Source of the DNA: Candidatus Kouleothrix ribensis
GTDB lineage: Bacteria > Chloroflexota > Chloroflexia > Chloroflexales > Roseiflexaceae
Assembly (NCBI GenBank): GCA_016722075.1
Contig: JADKGW010000001.1
Coordinates: 1 to 64,000 of the forward strand
Length of the DNA stretch: 64,000 nucleotides
Reading direction: 5' to 3'
Under the pieces are notes generated by a model. That model saw only the letters and a list, made by a program, of their open reading frames with translations, had not been told where the DNA came from and ran no database searches. The translations under genes were made by a program, and so were the position numbers. Positions 37,239 to 45,699 of the stretch are shown piece after piece (positions within the stretch are counted from its first letter, which is position 1; each line of letters starts with the position of its first letter).

Positions 37239-38440
37239 CTGGGGCACCCATGTTGGCGGATCGCCTGCCACGCATACTGATCTGGCTGCTGATCGTGTCA
37301 GTCTCGGTTTACCTGCTCGAGCGGGTATTCTTCCTGACTGCACTGTTCGCTACGCCACTGCTGCTGTTTAGCCTGGCCTGGCTGGTGGCGCTGGTGCTGA
37401 AGCCGCTGGTCGACTGGATGACCCAGCTGGTACTGCCGGTGCCATTCACTGCGCGGCGCACAGCGGCGAAGGCAGCCGCCCCAACCTGGCAGCTGCCACG
37501 CGGTATTGCCGTGTCGCTGGTATATGTGGCGATCATCGCGCTGGGCGTCGTGCTGGTGATCTCGCTCGTGCCGGTGATCGGGCCACAGCTGATCGGCGTC
37601 GATGAGACGCTGCCGAGCGCGGTAAATGAGATCTCGGGCTGGATCACCGGGTTCGAGAGCGAGCTGCGCCGCGTGGGCTTCCGCGGCGATCTCGAGCGGA
37701 TCGCGCAGCCCGAGGCGCTGGCCCAGCAGGCCGCGACCGTCGGCAGCACGCTGATTCAGCAGTCGCTTGGCCTGGCCAGCAGCATCGCCACGGTCATGAT
37801 CGACCTGATTCTGGTGATCATCCTGAGCTACTACATCACGCTCGATGGCCCGCGGATCGCGCTGCGCATCCTCGAGGTGCTACCTGCGGCCTGGCGCGCC
37901 GATACCGTGCGCTTCTTTACGATCGTCAATCACACCTTCGGCGGGTTCCTGCGCGCACAGCTCATTCAGGGCTTCATCTACGGCATGGCCACGGCGCTGG
38001 TGATGACCGCACTGGGCCTGAACTATGTCGCGCTGGCCAGTGTGATCGCCTCGATCATTGTGCTCGTGCCGATCATCGGCAGCGTGCTGGGCATCATCCC
38101 GCCGCTGCTGATCGCGATCATCGACAAGCCGGGCAGCATCCTGCCGCTACTGCTGATCCTGGCGATGGTGCAGCAGGTGCTGTTCAACATGATCATGCCG
38201 CGCCTGATGGGCCGGATCGTCGGCCTGCACCCGCTGCTGGTCTTCGCCGCGATCCTGGTGGGCGCAACCGTGGCCGGCGGCTGGGGCATCCTGTTCGGCA
38301 TCCCGATCGCCGGCGTGATCGCCTCGGTGCTCCAGTTCATCTATGGCCGTGCGACGGTTGGGGCCGAGCCGCAGGACGATCTGCGGCCCGAGGTGCGCGG
38401 CGAGCAGCGCCCGGCCGCTGGCGACCGGCGCTCGGTTTGA
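37235..38440 (+). CDS. AI-2E/PerM-family membrane transporter
   Basis: 401 residues with eight hydrophobic segments in the UPF0118 pattern: pairs near residues 12-60 and 90-115, a cytoplasmic or periplasmic segment of about 80 residues, then LVIILSYYITLDGPRIALRI, the conserved VLVPIIGSVLGIIPPLLIAI and a GWGILFGIPIAGVIASVL finish. Members export small molecules (autoinducer-2 in TqsA) or work as Na+/H+ antiporters; no specific substrate can be assigned. Overlaps both neighbours by a few bases. Confidence 0.9.
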   Translation: MTGAPMLADRLPRILIWLLIVSVSVYLLERVFFLTALFATPLLLFSLAWLVALVLKPLVDWMTQLVLPVPFTARRTAAKAAAPTWQLPRGIAVSLVYVAIIALGVVLVISLVPVIGPQLIGVDETLPSAVNEISGWITGFESELRRVGFRGDLERIAQPEALAQQAATVGSTLIQQSLGLASSIATVMIDLILVIILSYYITLDGPRIALRILEVLPAAWRADTVRFFTIVNHTFGGFLRAQLIQGFIYGMATALVMTALGLNYVALASVIASIIVLVPIIGSVLGIIPPLLIAIIDKPGSILPLLLILAMVQQVLFNMIMPRLMGRIVGLHPLLVFAAILVGATVAGGWGILFGIPIAGVIASVLQFIYGRATVGAEPQDDLRPEVRGEQRPAAGDRRSV

Positions 38441-38442
38441 CT

Positions 38443-38937
38443 ATGGCGCCTTCCGAACGGCGAAAACCGATCATTGCTGTGTGCGGTGCCGGCCAGTGCG
38501 ATAGCAGCATGGCGGCGCTGGCCGAGCTGGTTGGCCGCGGCATCGCGGCCGGCGGGGCCACGCTGATCTGCGGGGGCCTGGGCGGCGTGATGGAGGCCGC
38601 CTGCCGCGGTGCGCGTGCGGCCGGCGGCCTGACCGTGGGCATCCTGCCGGGCGACGACGCCGGCGCGGCCAACCCCGAGGTGCTGGTGCCGATCGCTACC
38701 GGCCTGGGCGAGGTGCGTAGCCTGGTCGTTGCGCGTGCGGCCGATGTGCTGATCGCGATCGGCGGCGAGTATGGCACGCTGGCCGAGATCGCGCTGGCGC
38801 GCAAGATCGGCCGGCCGGTGATCGGCCTGCGGAGCTGGAACCTGGGCCGCAACAGCGCCGGCGAACCACATATTCTGATGGTCAATTCACCCGAGGCAGC
38901 CGTGGCCGCCGCGCTCGGCTATTGCAAGCGCCGCTAG
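38443..38937 (+). CDS. TIGR00725/LOG-like nucleotide-binding protein
   Basis: 164 residues from the ATG at 38443 (a TTG at 38437 overlaps the preceding stop). Rossmann-type fold with GGATLICGGLGGVMEAACRG and IAIGGEYGTLAEIALARKIG, the two phosphate-binding loops of the SLOG/TIGR00725 family related to cytokinin-activating LOG and DprA. The PGGxGTxxE motif of true LOG enzymes is replaced by GGEYGTLAE, so enzymatic activity is doubtful. Third gene of the thpR operon. Confidence 0.85.
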   Translation: MAPSERRKPIIAVCGAGQCDSSMAALAELVGRGIAAGGATLICGGLGGVMEAACRGARAAGGLTVGILPGDDAGAANPEVLVPIATGLGEVRSLVVARAADVLIAIGGEYGTLAEIALARKIGRPVIGLRSWNLGRNSAGEPHILMVNSPEAAVAAALGYCKRR

Positions 38938-39168
38938 ATCTGTGAGTGCGCCTATGCCGGCCAGGTAGGCCGTATGCAGCCTGACCCATAGCCCGGCCGA
39001 TCGGCCCCCTGCTACCCCACGCTGCGGCCCCACGGATTAACCCAACGGTAATCGCCCTATCAGCCGCGTCTCAGAGTCGCATCAGCCACTGCCACTATAA
39101 TCGCTACTACAGAGTCGTTGATTTCCACAGAGGCTTCACACAAGGTACTCACATTATAGGAGATGACA

Positions 39169-40974
39169 ATGCGGAAACGTGCCTTTGCCGCCCTCATGAT
39201 CCTCACGATCCTCAGCGGGTATATCGCCTGGCCGCGCGCCAGCTCGGCCGCACCACACCGCCCCGAGGAAGTGCCGGATACCATCCCGCCGTTCTTGTCG
39301 CAGTATTACAACGAGACCCAACACGCGGCAATGAACTCGTTCCAGGTGTTCTGGCAGCGCACGCCCAACGCCCTGTTCGTGCTGGGCTACCCGATCTCGC
39401 AGCCGTTCATCGAGGAGAGCTTCACCAATCCAGGCGAGTTCTACCGTGTGCAGTATTTCGAGCGCGCTGTGCTGGAAGAGCACCCTGAAAATGCCGGCTC
39501 GCAGTACTACATCCTCGGCCGGCTGATGGGCAATCAGATCATCCGCGGCCGCGAGGGTGAGGCGCCGTTCCAGGCGATCGGCGATCCCGGCGACGGCACG
39601 TACGACTCGGCCACCAGCCATACCCTGCGCGATGGCCCGGCGCCGTTCCGCAGCTTCTGGCTGAACAATGGCGGCCTCGATGTGTTCGGCCGGCCTAAAT
39701 CCGAGCAGTTCCAGGAAGTTAACCAGGCCAACGGCCAGACCTACTGGGTGCAGTACTTCGAGCGCCAGCGCATGGAATGGCACCCCGACGAGCCCGACCC
39801 CAAGTATCAGATCTTGCTGGGTCTGCTGGGCAATGAGTACCGCGACGCCAAGCACAAGGGCGCGGCGCCGTTCCAACCGATCAGCCCCGACCAGGTGCCG
39901 AACCCACCACAGCTGCAGCCCTCGACCTTTGTGTACGGCTTCAACGCCATCCTCTACAACCAGGGCGCGCCATGGCAAGATCGCCAGCGCGTGCTGGGCC
40001 TGTCGAAAAACGCCGGCGTCTACTGGATTCGCCAGCAGGTGCGCTGGATGGATCTGCAGGGCGCGCCGGGAACCCCCTGCTACCAGGTGTGCTGGGGCGA
40101 GCTCGACAACATCGTGAACGACGCCGCGAACGCGGGGGTGAAGCTGCTGATCAGTGTGGTGGCGGCGCCGAGCTGGGCTACCCCCGATGGCCGCAACGGC
40201 CTGCCGGCGCGCGAGCACTTCGGCGACTTCAACTTCTTCATGGGCAAGATGGCCGAACGCTACCGGGGCAAAGTCCAGGCTTACGAGATCTGGAACGAGC
40301 AGAACCTGGCCCACGAGAACGGCGGGCGCGTGGCCAACGCCAACGTCTACATGGACATGCTGGTCGGCGCGTCGCAGGCCATCCGCGCCAACGACTCGAG
40401 CGCGATCGTGGTGTCGGGGGCGCCATCATCGACCGAGACGAACCGCTCGGATGTGGCGATCAGCGATATTACCTTCTTGCGCCAGATGTTCGCCGACCCG
40501 CGCTTCCGCTCGAGCGTCGATGTGGTCGGCGCCCACCCCGGCGGCCAGTCGAACCCGCCCGACACCATGTGGCCCGACAACCCCGGCGCCGGGCCGGGCT
40601 GGACCACCAGCCGCGAGTTCTATTTCCGCCGGGTTGAGGATGTGCGCCAGGCTATGCTCGACAACGGCCTGGGCGACATGAAGGTGTGGGTCACCGAGTT
40701 CGGCTGGGCCACGCGCAATAACACGCCAGGCTATGGCTTCGGCAATAACACCTCGCTCGACGAGCAGGCCGCCTATATCAAGCGCGCGTTCGAGATGGGC
40801 CGCAACGAGTATGGCGCGTGGATGGGCGGCATGTTCCTGTGGCAGCTCAACTTTGCTGTACTGTGGAAGTACAACGGCAACGAGCTACACGAGCAGGCCT
40901 CGTTCGGCGTGCTGAATGGCGACTGGAGTCCGCGCCCGTCGTATTACGCCATCCAGAGCATACCCAAGAACTAG
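39169..40974 (+). CDS. secreted clan GH-A glycosidase with N-terminal FER-repeat region
   Basis: 601 residues from the ATG at 39169 (SD TAGGAG, 6-base spacing). Signal peptide RAFAALMILTILSGYIAWPR ending near ASSA. Residues about 60-235 hold two repeats of a module with GxPxSxxF, a VQYFER core, an EWHP or EEHP turn and YxILGxLxGN. Residues 245-601 are a TIM barrel with the acid/base Glu in AYEIWNEQNLAHENGG and the nucleophile Glu in KVWVTEFGWATRNNTPGY, as in GH39/GH5-like enzymes. Exported polysaccharide hydrolase of unknown substrate. The gene at 41593 is a paralogue of the catalytic part. Confidence 0.82.
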   Translation: MRKRAFAALMILTILSGYIAWPRASSAAPHRPEEVPDTIPPFLSQYYNETQHAAMNSFQVFWQRTPNALFVLGYPISQPFIEESFTNPGEFYRVQYFERAVLEEHPENAGSQYYILGRLMGNQIIRGREGEAPFQAIGDPGDGTYDSATSHTLRDGPAPFRSFWLNNGGLDVFGRPKSEQFQEVNQANGQTYWVQYFERQRMEWHPDEPDPKYQILLGLLGNEYRDAKHKGAAPFQPISPDQVPNPPQLQPSTFVYGFNAILYNQGAPWQDRQRVLGLSKNAGVYWIRQQVRWMDLQGAPGTPCYQVCWGELDNIVNDAANAGVKLLISVVAAPSWATPDGRNGLPAREHFGDFNFFMGKMAERYRGKVQAYEIWNEQNLAHENGGRVANANVYMDMLVGASQAIRANDSSAIVVSGAPSSTETNRSDVAISDITFLRQMFADPRFRSSVDVVGAHPGGQSNPPDTMWPDNPGAGPGWTTSREFYFRRVEDVRQAMLDNGLGDMKVWVTEFGWATRNNTPGYGFGNNTSLDEQAAYIKRAFEMGRNEYGAWMGGMFLWQLNFAVLWKYNGNELHEQASFGVLNGDWSPRPSYYAIQSIPKN

Positions 40975-41005
40975 TGCTACGCGAACCTCCTGCAATCCTA
41001 CACGG

Positions 41006-41032
41006 CCCCCGCTCTCGCTATGAGGGCGGGGG
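41006..41032. terminator. GC-rich hairpin after the first glycosidase
   Basis: CCCCCGC ... GCGGGGG with further pairing inside, 30 bases after the stop. Confidence 0.6.
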
Positions 41033-41124
41033 TCGTGGGTTCTCAGGTGTAGTTTTTTTGCGGCGCAGGGTCGCACGGGCCACTACCCCGCCCCTCTCAT
41101 ATCAACTCCGTTTGATTACGTTCG

Positions 41125-41169
41125 TTTTGTTGTGCGATGCCTGGCTTTGCCAGGCACCGCACAACAAAA
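41125..41169. repeat. 20-bp stem hairpin
   Basis: TTTTGTTGTGCG, one mismatch, TGCCTGGC, loop TTT, GCCAGGCA then CGCACAACAAAA. With flanking T and A runs it would act as an intrinsic terminator in either direction. Confidence 0.7.
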
Positions 41170-41175
41170 GAGAAT

Positions 41176-41203
41176 TTCGGGGGCGGCTTTGCCGCCCCCC
41201 GAA
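41176..41203. repeat. GC-rich hairpin
   Basis: TTCGGGGGCGGC, loop TTT, GCCGCCCCCCGAA with a one-base bulge, directly after the preceding hairpin. Confidence 0.55.
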
Positions 41204-41244
41204 CCCCCACCAAGTATACGTGTTCATCCGAATTTAGTATCACG

Positions 41245-41333
41245 TGCAGGGTTTTCGCCCAGCACGCTGGGCTGCGTGGATACCCCTCCCCCGTACCCCA
41301 TCCCCTGGCAGGGGGGGTGAGGGCCGATCGCAT
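41245..41333. repeat. dispersed repeat, copy 2 (C/G-run element, reverse orientation)
   Basis: Reverse complement of the ends and core of 5709-5890 (CACGTGCAGGGTTTTCGCCC at one end, GTGAGGGCCGATCGCA at the other) without the two internal hairpins. Confidence 0.65.
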
Positions 41334-41592
41334 AGGAACGCGAGCAACCCCCCAACCCTACACCTGAAAGCCGTACCCCTTCCCCTGGCAGGAGCGCGGC
41401 AGGCCTGTGGCGCGGGGCAGCGCGCCGCAGGCGTTCGGCAGTGGATGAAGATTGCGCATCCACATCATACCTGGCTGAGCGATGTATCAGATATGCTTCA
41501 GCGCAGGCATATTTCAGCGCCGGCCTGAATTCGTGTACAATAGCGTCGTTACTCTCACTCATAAGCATCGCTCGAACCTAAGGAGACGACCT

Positions 41593-42918
41593 GTGAAGAT
41601 GCCCCGTGCGTACGTGCGAACAAGTGCAGCCGCTGTGCTGCTGGCGCTGCTGCTGCCCATTCTGGCGGCCTGCGGTGGCGCAGCCGATACGACCACCAGC
41701 CCGACTCAGCCATTGCCAACTGCGGCGGTAGTAGCCACTCAACCTGCCACCAGCGCCGAGCCGACCGCCGAGCCGACCGCCGAGCCGACTGCCGCAGCCG
41801 AGCCGACCGCCGAGCCAGTGATCGAGCCGGGCAAGCCGCTCAAGCTGCCATACCTCAACTTCGGTATTGTCAACCACCTGTACTATACCGACCGCGAGCG
41901 CGTGCTGACGCTCAACGGCTTCGCCGGCTTCGACTGGGTGCGCCAGCAGGTGGTGTGGAAAGATGTCGAAGGCCCCAACCCTGGCGATTACGCCTGGGGT
42001 GAGCTCGACCAGATTGTCGATGATGTGGCGGCCAAAAAGTTCAAGCTGCTGGTCAACATCGTTCAGGCGCCGGCATTCTACAACGAGACCAACGGCCTGC
42101 CGGGCGACCCGGTCGCAATGGGCAACCTGCTCGACGCGATGGTCAAGCGCTACGGCAAGAAGATCGCCGCCTATGAGATCTGGAACGAGCAAAACCTGGC
42201 CCACGAAAACGGCGGGCGCGTCACCGAGGCCGACGCCGGCCATTATGTCGACATCCTGGTCGAGGCGTACAACCGGATCAAGGCGATCGACCCGAGCATC
42301 ATGGTGCTGGCCGGCGCACCCTCATCGAGTGGCGTGAACGACCCGGCGATTGCGGTGTCGGACGAGAACTACTATCGCGCGATGTATCGCTACAAAGATG
42401 GGATCATCAAGAACCACTTCGACGCGCAGGGCGTCCACCCCGGCGGTTCGGCCAACCCACCCGAGACCATGTTTCCCGACAACCCAAGCCAGGCCGACGG
42501 CTGGACGACCGACCCGACCTTCTACTTCCGGCATGTCGAGAATGTGCGCAACTTCATGGTGCAAGAGGGCGTCGGCGACCACCAGATCTGGATCACCGAG
42601 TTCGGCTGGGCCACGCAGAACGACACGCCCGGCTACGAGTTCGGCAACCAGGTATCGTTCGAGCAGCAGGCCGCCTATATCACCGGCGCGTTCAAGCTGG
42701 CCTACGAGAAGTATCGCTACGAGGACGGCTCGCCCTGGCTGGGGAATATGTTTCTGTGGAACATGAACTTCGCGGTGATCTGGGCGCAGAACAACCCGCC
42801 AAACCCGCTGAACGAGCAGGCCTCATTTGGCATCCTGAACCCCGACTACAGCCCACGACCGGCGTTCAACGCGCTACAGGGGCTGCTGCCGCAGCTCAAG
42901 AAAGACCAGGGGCGGTAG
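41593..42918 (+). CDS. clan GH-A glycosidase lipoprotein
   Basis: 441 residues from a GTG at 41593, 7 bases after AAGGAG; the frame is open upstream but lacks a ribosome site. Lipobox ILAAC, then a linker with tandem EPTA units. Residues 85-441 are the same barrel as the preceding gene's catalytic part: acid/base Glu in AYEIWNEQNLAHENGGRV, nucleophile Glu in QIWITEFGWATQNDTPGY, and shared HPGGSANPPETMFPDNP. It lacks the FER-repeat region. Tandem duplication of the catalytic domain with different anchoring (lipid versus secreted) is the simplest reading. Confidence 0.83.
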   Translation: MKMPRAYVRTSAAAVLLALLLPILAACGGAADTTTSPTQPLPTAAVVATQPATSAEPTAEPTAEPTAAAEPTAEPVIEPGKPLKLPYLNFGIVNHLYYTDRERVLTLNGFAGFDWVRQQVVWKDVEGPNPGDYAWGELDQIVDDVAAKKFKLLVNIVQAPAFYNETNGLPGDPVAMGNLLDAMVKRYGKKIAAYEIWNEQNLAHENGGRVTEADAGHYVDILVEAYNRIKAIDPSIMVLAGAPSSSGVNDPAIAVSDENYYRAMYRYKDGIIKNHFDAQGVHPGGSANPPETMFPDNPSQADGWTTDPTFYFRHVENVRNFMVQEGVGDHQIWITEFGWATQNDTPGYEFGNQVSFEQQAAYITGAFKLAYEKYRYEDGSPWLGNMFLWNMNFAVIWAQNNPPNPLNEQASFGILNPDYSPRPAFNALQGLLPQLKKDQGR

Positions 42919-43010
42919 CAGGCTGGGCGCTCGCCTGCAGGGGTTGAGTGTTATTGCGCAACGCATGCGCCGCCGCGCACGACAGCCGTCGCCGTGGTAT
43001 CATGCCGGCC

Positions 43011-43976
43011 ATGGCCAACCATGAAACCCAACTCATCGCGGCGGCGCTGGCGCGCGGCGATACCGACGCACTCCGGGTGGCGCTGGTCGATCTGCTCAGC
43101 AGCGACGCCGCCACCCGGTTGCGCGCGCTCGATGCCGCCGGGCTGCTGACCCAGATCATCCCTGCGCTCGAGCCGGCGCGCACCACCGACCAGCCGAATG
43201 TACACTTTCTGCCGGTGCTGGCCCATTCGCTCGAAGCGGTGGCGGCGGCCGGCTGGCTGCTGCACCAGATCGGAGTTGGCCCGCCGGGCGTCGCCCTGCC
43301 GGCCGGCATCCGCGCCAACCCAAGCCTGGCCTACCACAGCCGCTACACCGTGCAGCTACGCGCGCATTTCGCCGAGCCGATCGGCCGCTATCCGCGCGCG
43401 GCGCTATTCAAGCTCGGCGCGCTGCTGCACGACGTGGCGAAGCCGCAGACCAAGCAACTGACGCCCGATGGCGGCGTCAGCTTCCACGAGCACCAGACGA
43501 TTGGCGGCGAGATCGCGGCGGCGCTGACGCGGCAGCTGGGGTTTGCCGACGATGAAGTGCGCTATGTCCGAACGATCGTGCGCGAGCACATGCGGCCGGG
43601 CCAGCTGGCCGTGCTCGACACGATCACCATGCGCGCGGTGCTGCGCTTCTTCAGCGCCACCGGCACCGCCGGGCCGGATGTGCTGCTGCACCTGCTGGCC
43701 GACCACATGGCCACACGTGGGCCGCACATGCGCGTACGCAGCTGGATCGCCCAGGCCGAATGGATCGATGCGCTGCTCGATGTGATCTGGGGCGCGCAAA
43801 GCGAGCCGGTTGTGCCGCTGGCCAATGGCGACGACCTGATCCTCGCGTTTGGGCTACGCCCTGGCCCGCTGATCGGCCGGCTGCTGGCGGCGATCGGCGC
43901 AGCCCAGGCCGATGGCACGATCACCACGCGCGAGCAGGCGCTGGTGCTGGCGCGGCGGCTGCTAGATCAGGCCTAG
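43011..43976 (+). CDS. HD-domain protein resembling the C-terminal part of CCA-adding enzymes
   Basis: About 321 residues from the ATG at 43011 (43002 is an alternative). Residues 20-70 (VALVDLLSSDAATRLRALDA, AGLLTQIIPALEPARTTDQP, NVHFLPVLAHSLEAV) match the region after the nucleotidyltransferase domain in bacterial tRNA nucleotidyltransferases. An HD motif follows: KLGALLHDVAKPQTKQL, with FHEHQTIGGE and REHMRP. No nucleotidyltransferase domain is encoded upstream, so it is probably a phosphohydrolase derived from such an enzyme. Confidence 0.7.
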   Translation: MANHETQLIAAALARGDTDALRVALVDLLSSDAATRLRALDAAGLLTQIIPALEPARTTDQPNVHFLPVLAHSLEAVAAAGWLLHQIGVGPPGVALPAGIRANPSLAYHSRYTVQLRAHFAEPIGRYPRAALFKLGALLHDVAKPQTKQLTPDGGVSFHEHQTIGGEIAAALTRQLGFADDEVRYVRTIVREHMRPGQLAVLDTITMRAVLRFFSATGTAGPDVLLHLLADHMATRGPHMRVRSWIAQAEWIDALLDVIWGAQSEPVVPLANGDDLILAFGLRPGPLIGRLLAAIGAAQADGTITTREQALVLARRLLDQA

Positions 43977-44035
43977 CACTGCAGCGCAACGCATCGACAC
44001 CGGCAAGCATTTTCCGACATCTGCGGCTATATGGG

Positions 44036-44533
44036 TTACCACACCCGCCGGCGCACACGCTGGGCGTATTCGGCATACTCGGGGTACTGCTCGCGCAGCC
44101 AGGCTTCCTCGCGGCGGGCCTTGCGATCGAAGAACAGCGCCAGCACCAGGCTCAACAGCAAGGCCGGCGAGCTGGCGCGCACCAGCGCCCAGCCCAGCGC
44201 GGCCAGCAGAATACCCGTGTAGATCGGGTGACGTACCAGGCTGTAGATCCCATCCTGCACCAGCTGACCATCCTCGATCGGGCGGGGGAACGGTGTGAGA
44301 TTCGCGCCCAGCGCGCGCCCGCCGGCCAGCGCCACCAGGCCACCTGCGCCGCCAACCAGCAGGCCTGCCAGCACAGCCGGTTGGCGCAACGGCTCGGGCC
44401 ACTCGGGCAGGCCCGGCAGCCGGCGCGGCACCAGCACAATCGCCGCGAGCAACGCCATCTGGCCAGCCACCCAGATGCCGCCACGATCATGTGTTGTAGG
44501 CTTGGTCGACATTGCTTTCTCGCTCGATTTCAT
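44036..44533 (-). CDS. isoprenylcysteine methyltransferase-like (ICMT/PEMT) membrane protein
   Basis: 165 residues with four to five hydrophobic segments. The C-terminal SAM-binding signature LVRHPIYTGILLAALGWAL and EEAWLREQYPEYAEYAQRVR is that of the ICMT/phospholipid methyltransferase family. A second ATG at 44512 (MSTKPTTHDRGG) is also possible. Substrate unknown. Convergent with the HD-domain gene and divergent from the cox cluster. Confidence 0.82.
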   Translation of the reverse strand: MKSSEKAMSTKPTTHDRGGIWVAGQMALLAAIVLVPRRLPGLPEWPEPLRQPAVLAGLLVGGAGGLVALAGGRALGANLTPFPRPIEDGQLVQDGIYSLVRHPIYTGILLAALGWALVRASSPALLLSLVLALFFDRKARREEAWLREQYPEYAEYAQRVRRRVW

Positions 44534-44651
44534 GTTAGCGGCCGGCTGTTTTTACAACCTCCCAGCGGCCGAGCCACCCCGCGCGCCTAGCGAGGCCGGG
44601 TGCGCTGATTATGTACGGGCAAATTCCCGAATACAGCCGGCCATGCAGATA

Positions 44652-44680
44652 TTGCAAATACGATTACCACGTATTATACT
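44652..44680 (+). promoter_or_regulatory. promoter candidate for the cox cluster
   Basis: TTGCAA (44652-44657), 17-base spacer, TATACT (44675-44680), 34 bases before the first gene. Confidence 0.65.
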
Positions 44681-44713
44681 GCAGAAGCCCACGATTAAAG
44701 AAACGTAAAGACC

Positions 44714-45613
44714 ATGCAGGTCACTTCCTTCAACAGCATTGCCGACATCGCCGGCTTGCTCGGCACACACCAGTATATTGCTGATGTGGGGCTGAGCACC
44801 AGCCTGTTTCTGGCGCTGAAAATGGGCAAGGCGCTGCTGCTCGAGGGCGAGCCGGGCGTCGGCAAGACCGAGGTGGCCAAGGTGTTGAGTGTGGCCTTCG
44901 GTGCGCCGCTTATTCGGCTGCAGTGTTACGAGGGCATCGACATCAGCCAGGCGGTGTATGAGTGGAACTATCCACGCCAGCTGCTCGAGATCCAGGCACG
45001 CCAGCTGCACGCGCCGCTCACAGAAAAGCCCAGCACCGACGACCTGTACTCCGAGGCGTTTCTCCTGCGCCGGCCGCTGCTCCAGGCGATCGACCACAGC
45101 CACACGCAATCGCCCGTGTTGCTGATCGACGAGCTCGACCGCGCCGACGAGGAATTCGAGAGCTTTCTGCTCGAGCTGCTCTCGGATTTTCAGATCAGCA
45201 TCCCTGAGCTTGGCACGCTCAAGGCCCACTACCGCCCGATCATCATCATCACCTCGAATCGCACGCGCGAGCTGCACGACGCGCTAAAACGCCGCTGCAT
45301 CTACCACTGGATCGACTATCCATCACTCGCCAAAGAGCTCGCGATCGTCAACCGCAAGGCGCCCGGCCTGGCCGACCGGCTGGCCGCGCAGGTGGTGGCC
45401 TTCGTGCAGGCGCTACGCCGGCAAGAGCTGGCCAAACGCCCCGGCGTGGCCGAGACGCTCGACTGGGCCGAGGCGCTTCAGCACCTGAACGCCCACACGC
45501 TGACACCGGAAACGATTGAGGCAACCCTGGGCATTATTCTGAAATACCAGGACGATGTCGATAAGCTGCGTGGCCCGCTTGCCGCCGAGTTGCTGGAGCA
45601 AGTCACTGGCTGA
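44714..45613 (+). CDS. coxD: MoxR-family AAA+ ATPase, CoxD-like
   Basis: 299 residues. Walker A LLEGEPGVGKTEVAKVL (about 43-58), Walker B SPVLLIDELDRADEEFESFL (about 134), sensor-1 PIIIITSNRTRELHDALKRR. In aerobic CO dehydrogenase clusters CoxD is a membrane-associated ATPase needed to insert sulfur and copper into the Mo active site; CoxE, its VWA partner, is the next gene. The assignment rests on family and position. First gene of the cluster, intact. Confidence 0.83.
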   Translation: MQVTSFNSIADIAGLLGTHQYIADVGLSTSLFLALKMGKALLLEGEPGVGKTEVAKVLSVAFGAPLIRLQCYEGIDISQAVYEWNYPRQLLEIQARQLHAPLTEKPSTDDLYSEAFLLRRPLLQAIDHSHTQSPVLLIDELDRADEEFESFLLELLSDFQISIPELGTLKAHYRPIIIITSNRTRELHDALKRRCIYHWIDYPSLAKELAIVNRKAPGLADRLAAQVVAFVQALRRQELAKRPGVAETLDWAEALQHLNAHTLTPETIEATLGIILKYQDDVDKLRGPLAAELLEQVTG

Positions 45614-45626
45614 CCGTTATACATCT

Positions 45627-45679
45627 ACCGATTACAGCGATTACACCGATCATGTAAATCATAAATCTGCGTAATCGGT
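45627..45679. repeat. inverted ATTAC repeats between coxD and coxE
   Basis: Tandem CGATTACA units followed by GTAATCGGT; ACCGATTAC (45627-45635) pairs with GTAATCGGT (45671-45679). TACAAT at 45683-45688 could be a secondary -10. Confidence 0.5.
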
Positions 45680-45699
45680 GGATACAATGATTTCCGCTC

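Larger units (their letters stand above)
40975..41592. other. intergenic region with four hairpins and a dispersed repeat
   Basis: 618 bases, no gene. Terminator-like hairpin 41006-41032, long hairpin 41125-41169, hairpin 41176-41203, then a reverse-oriented copy of the C/G-run repeat (41245-41333). TACAAT at 41536-41541 may be the -10 for the next gene. Confidence 0.65.
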
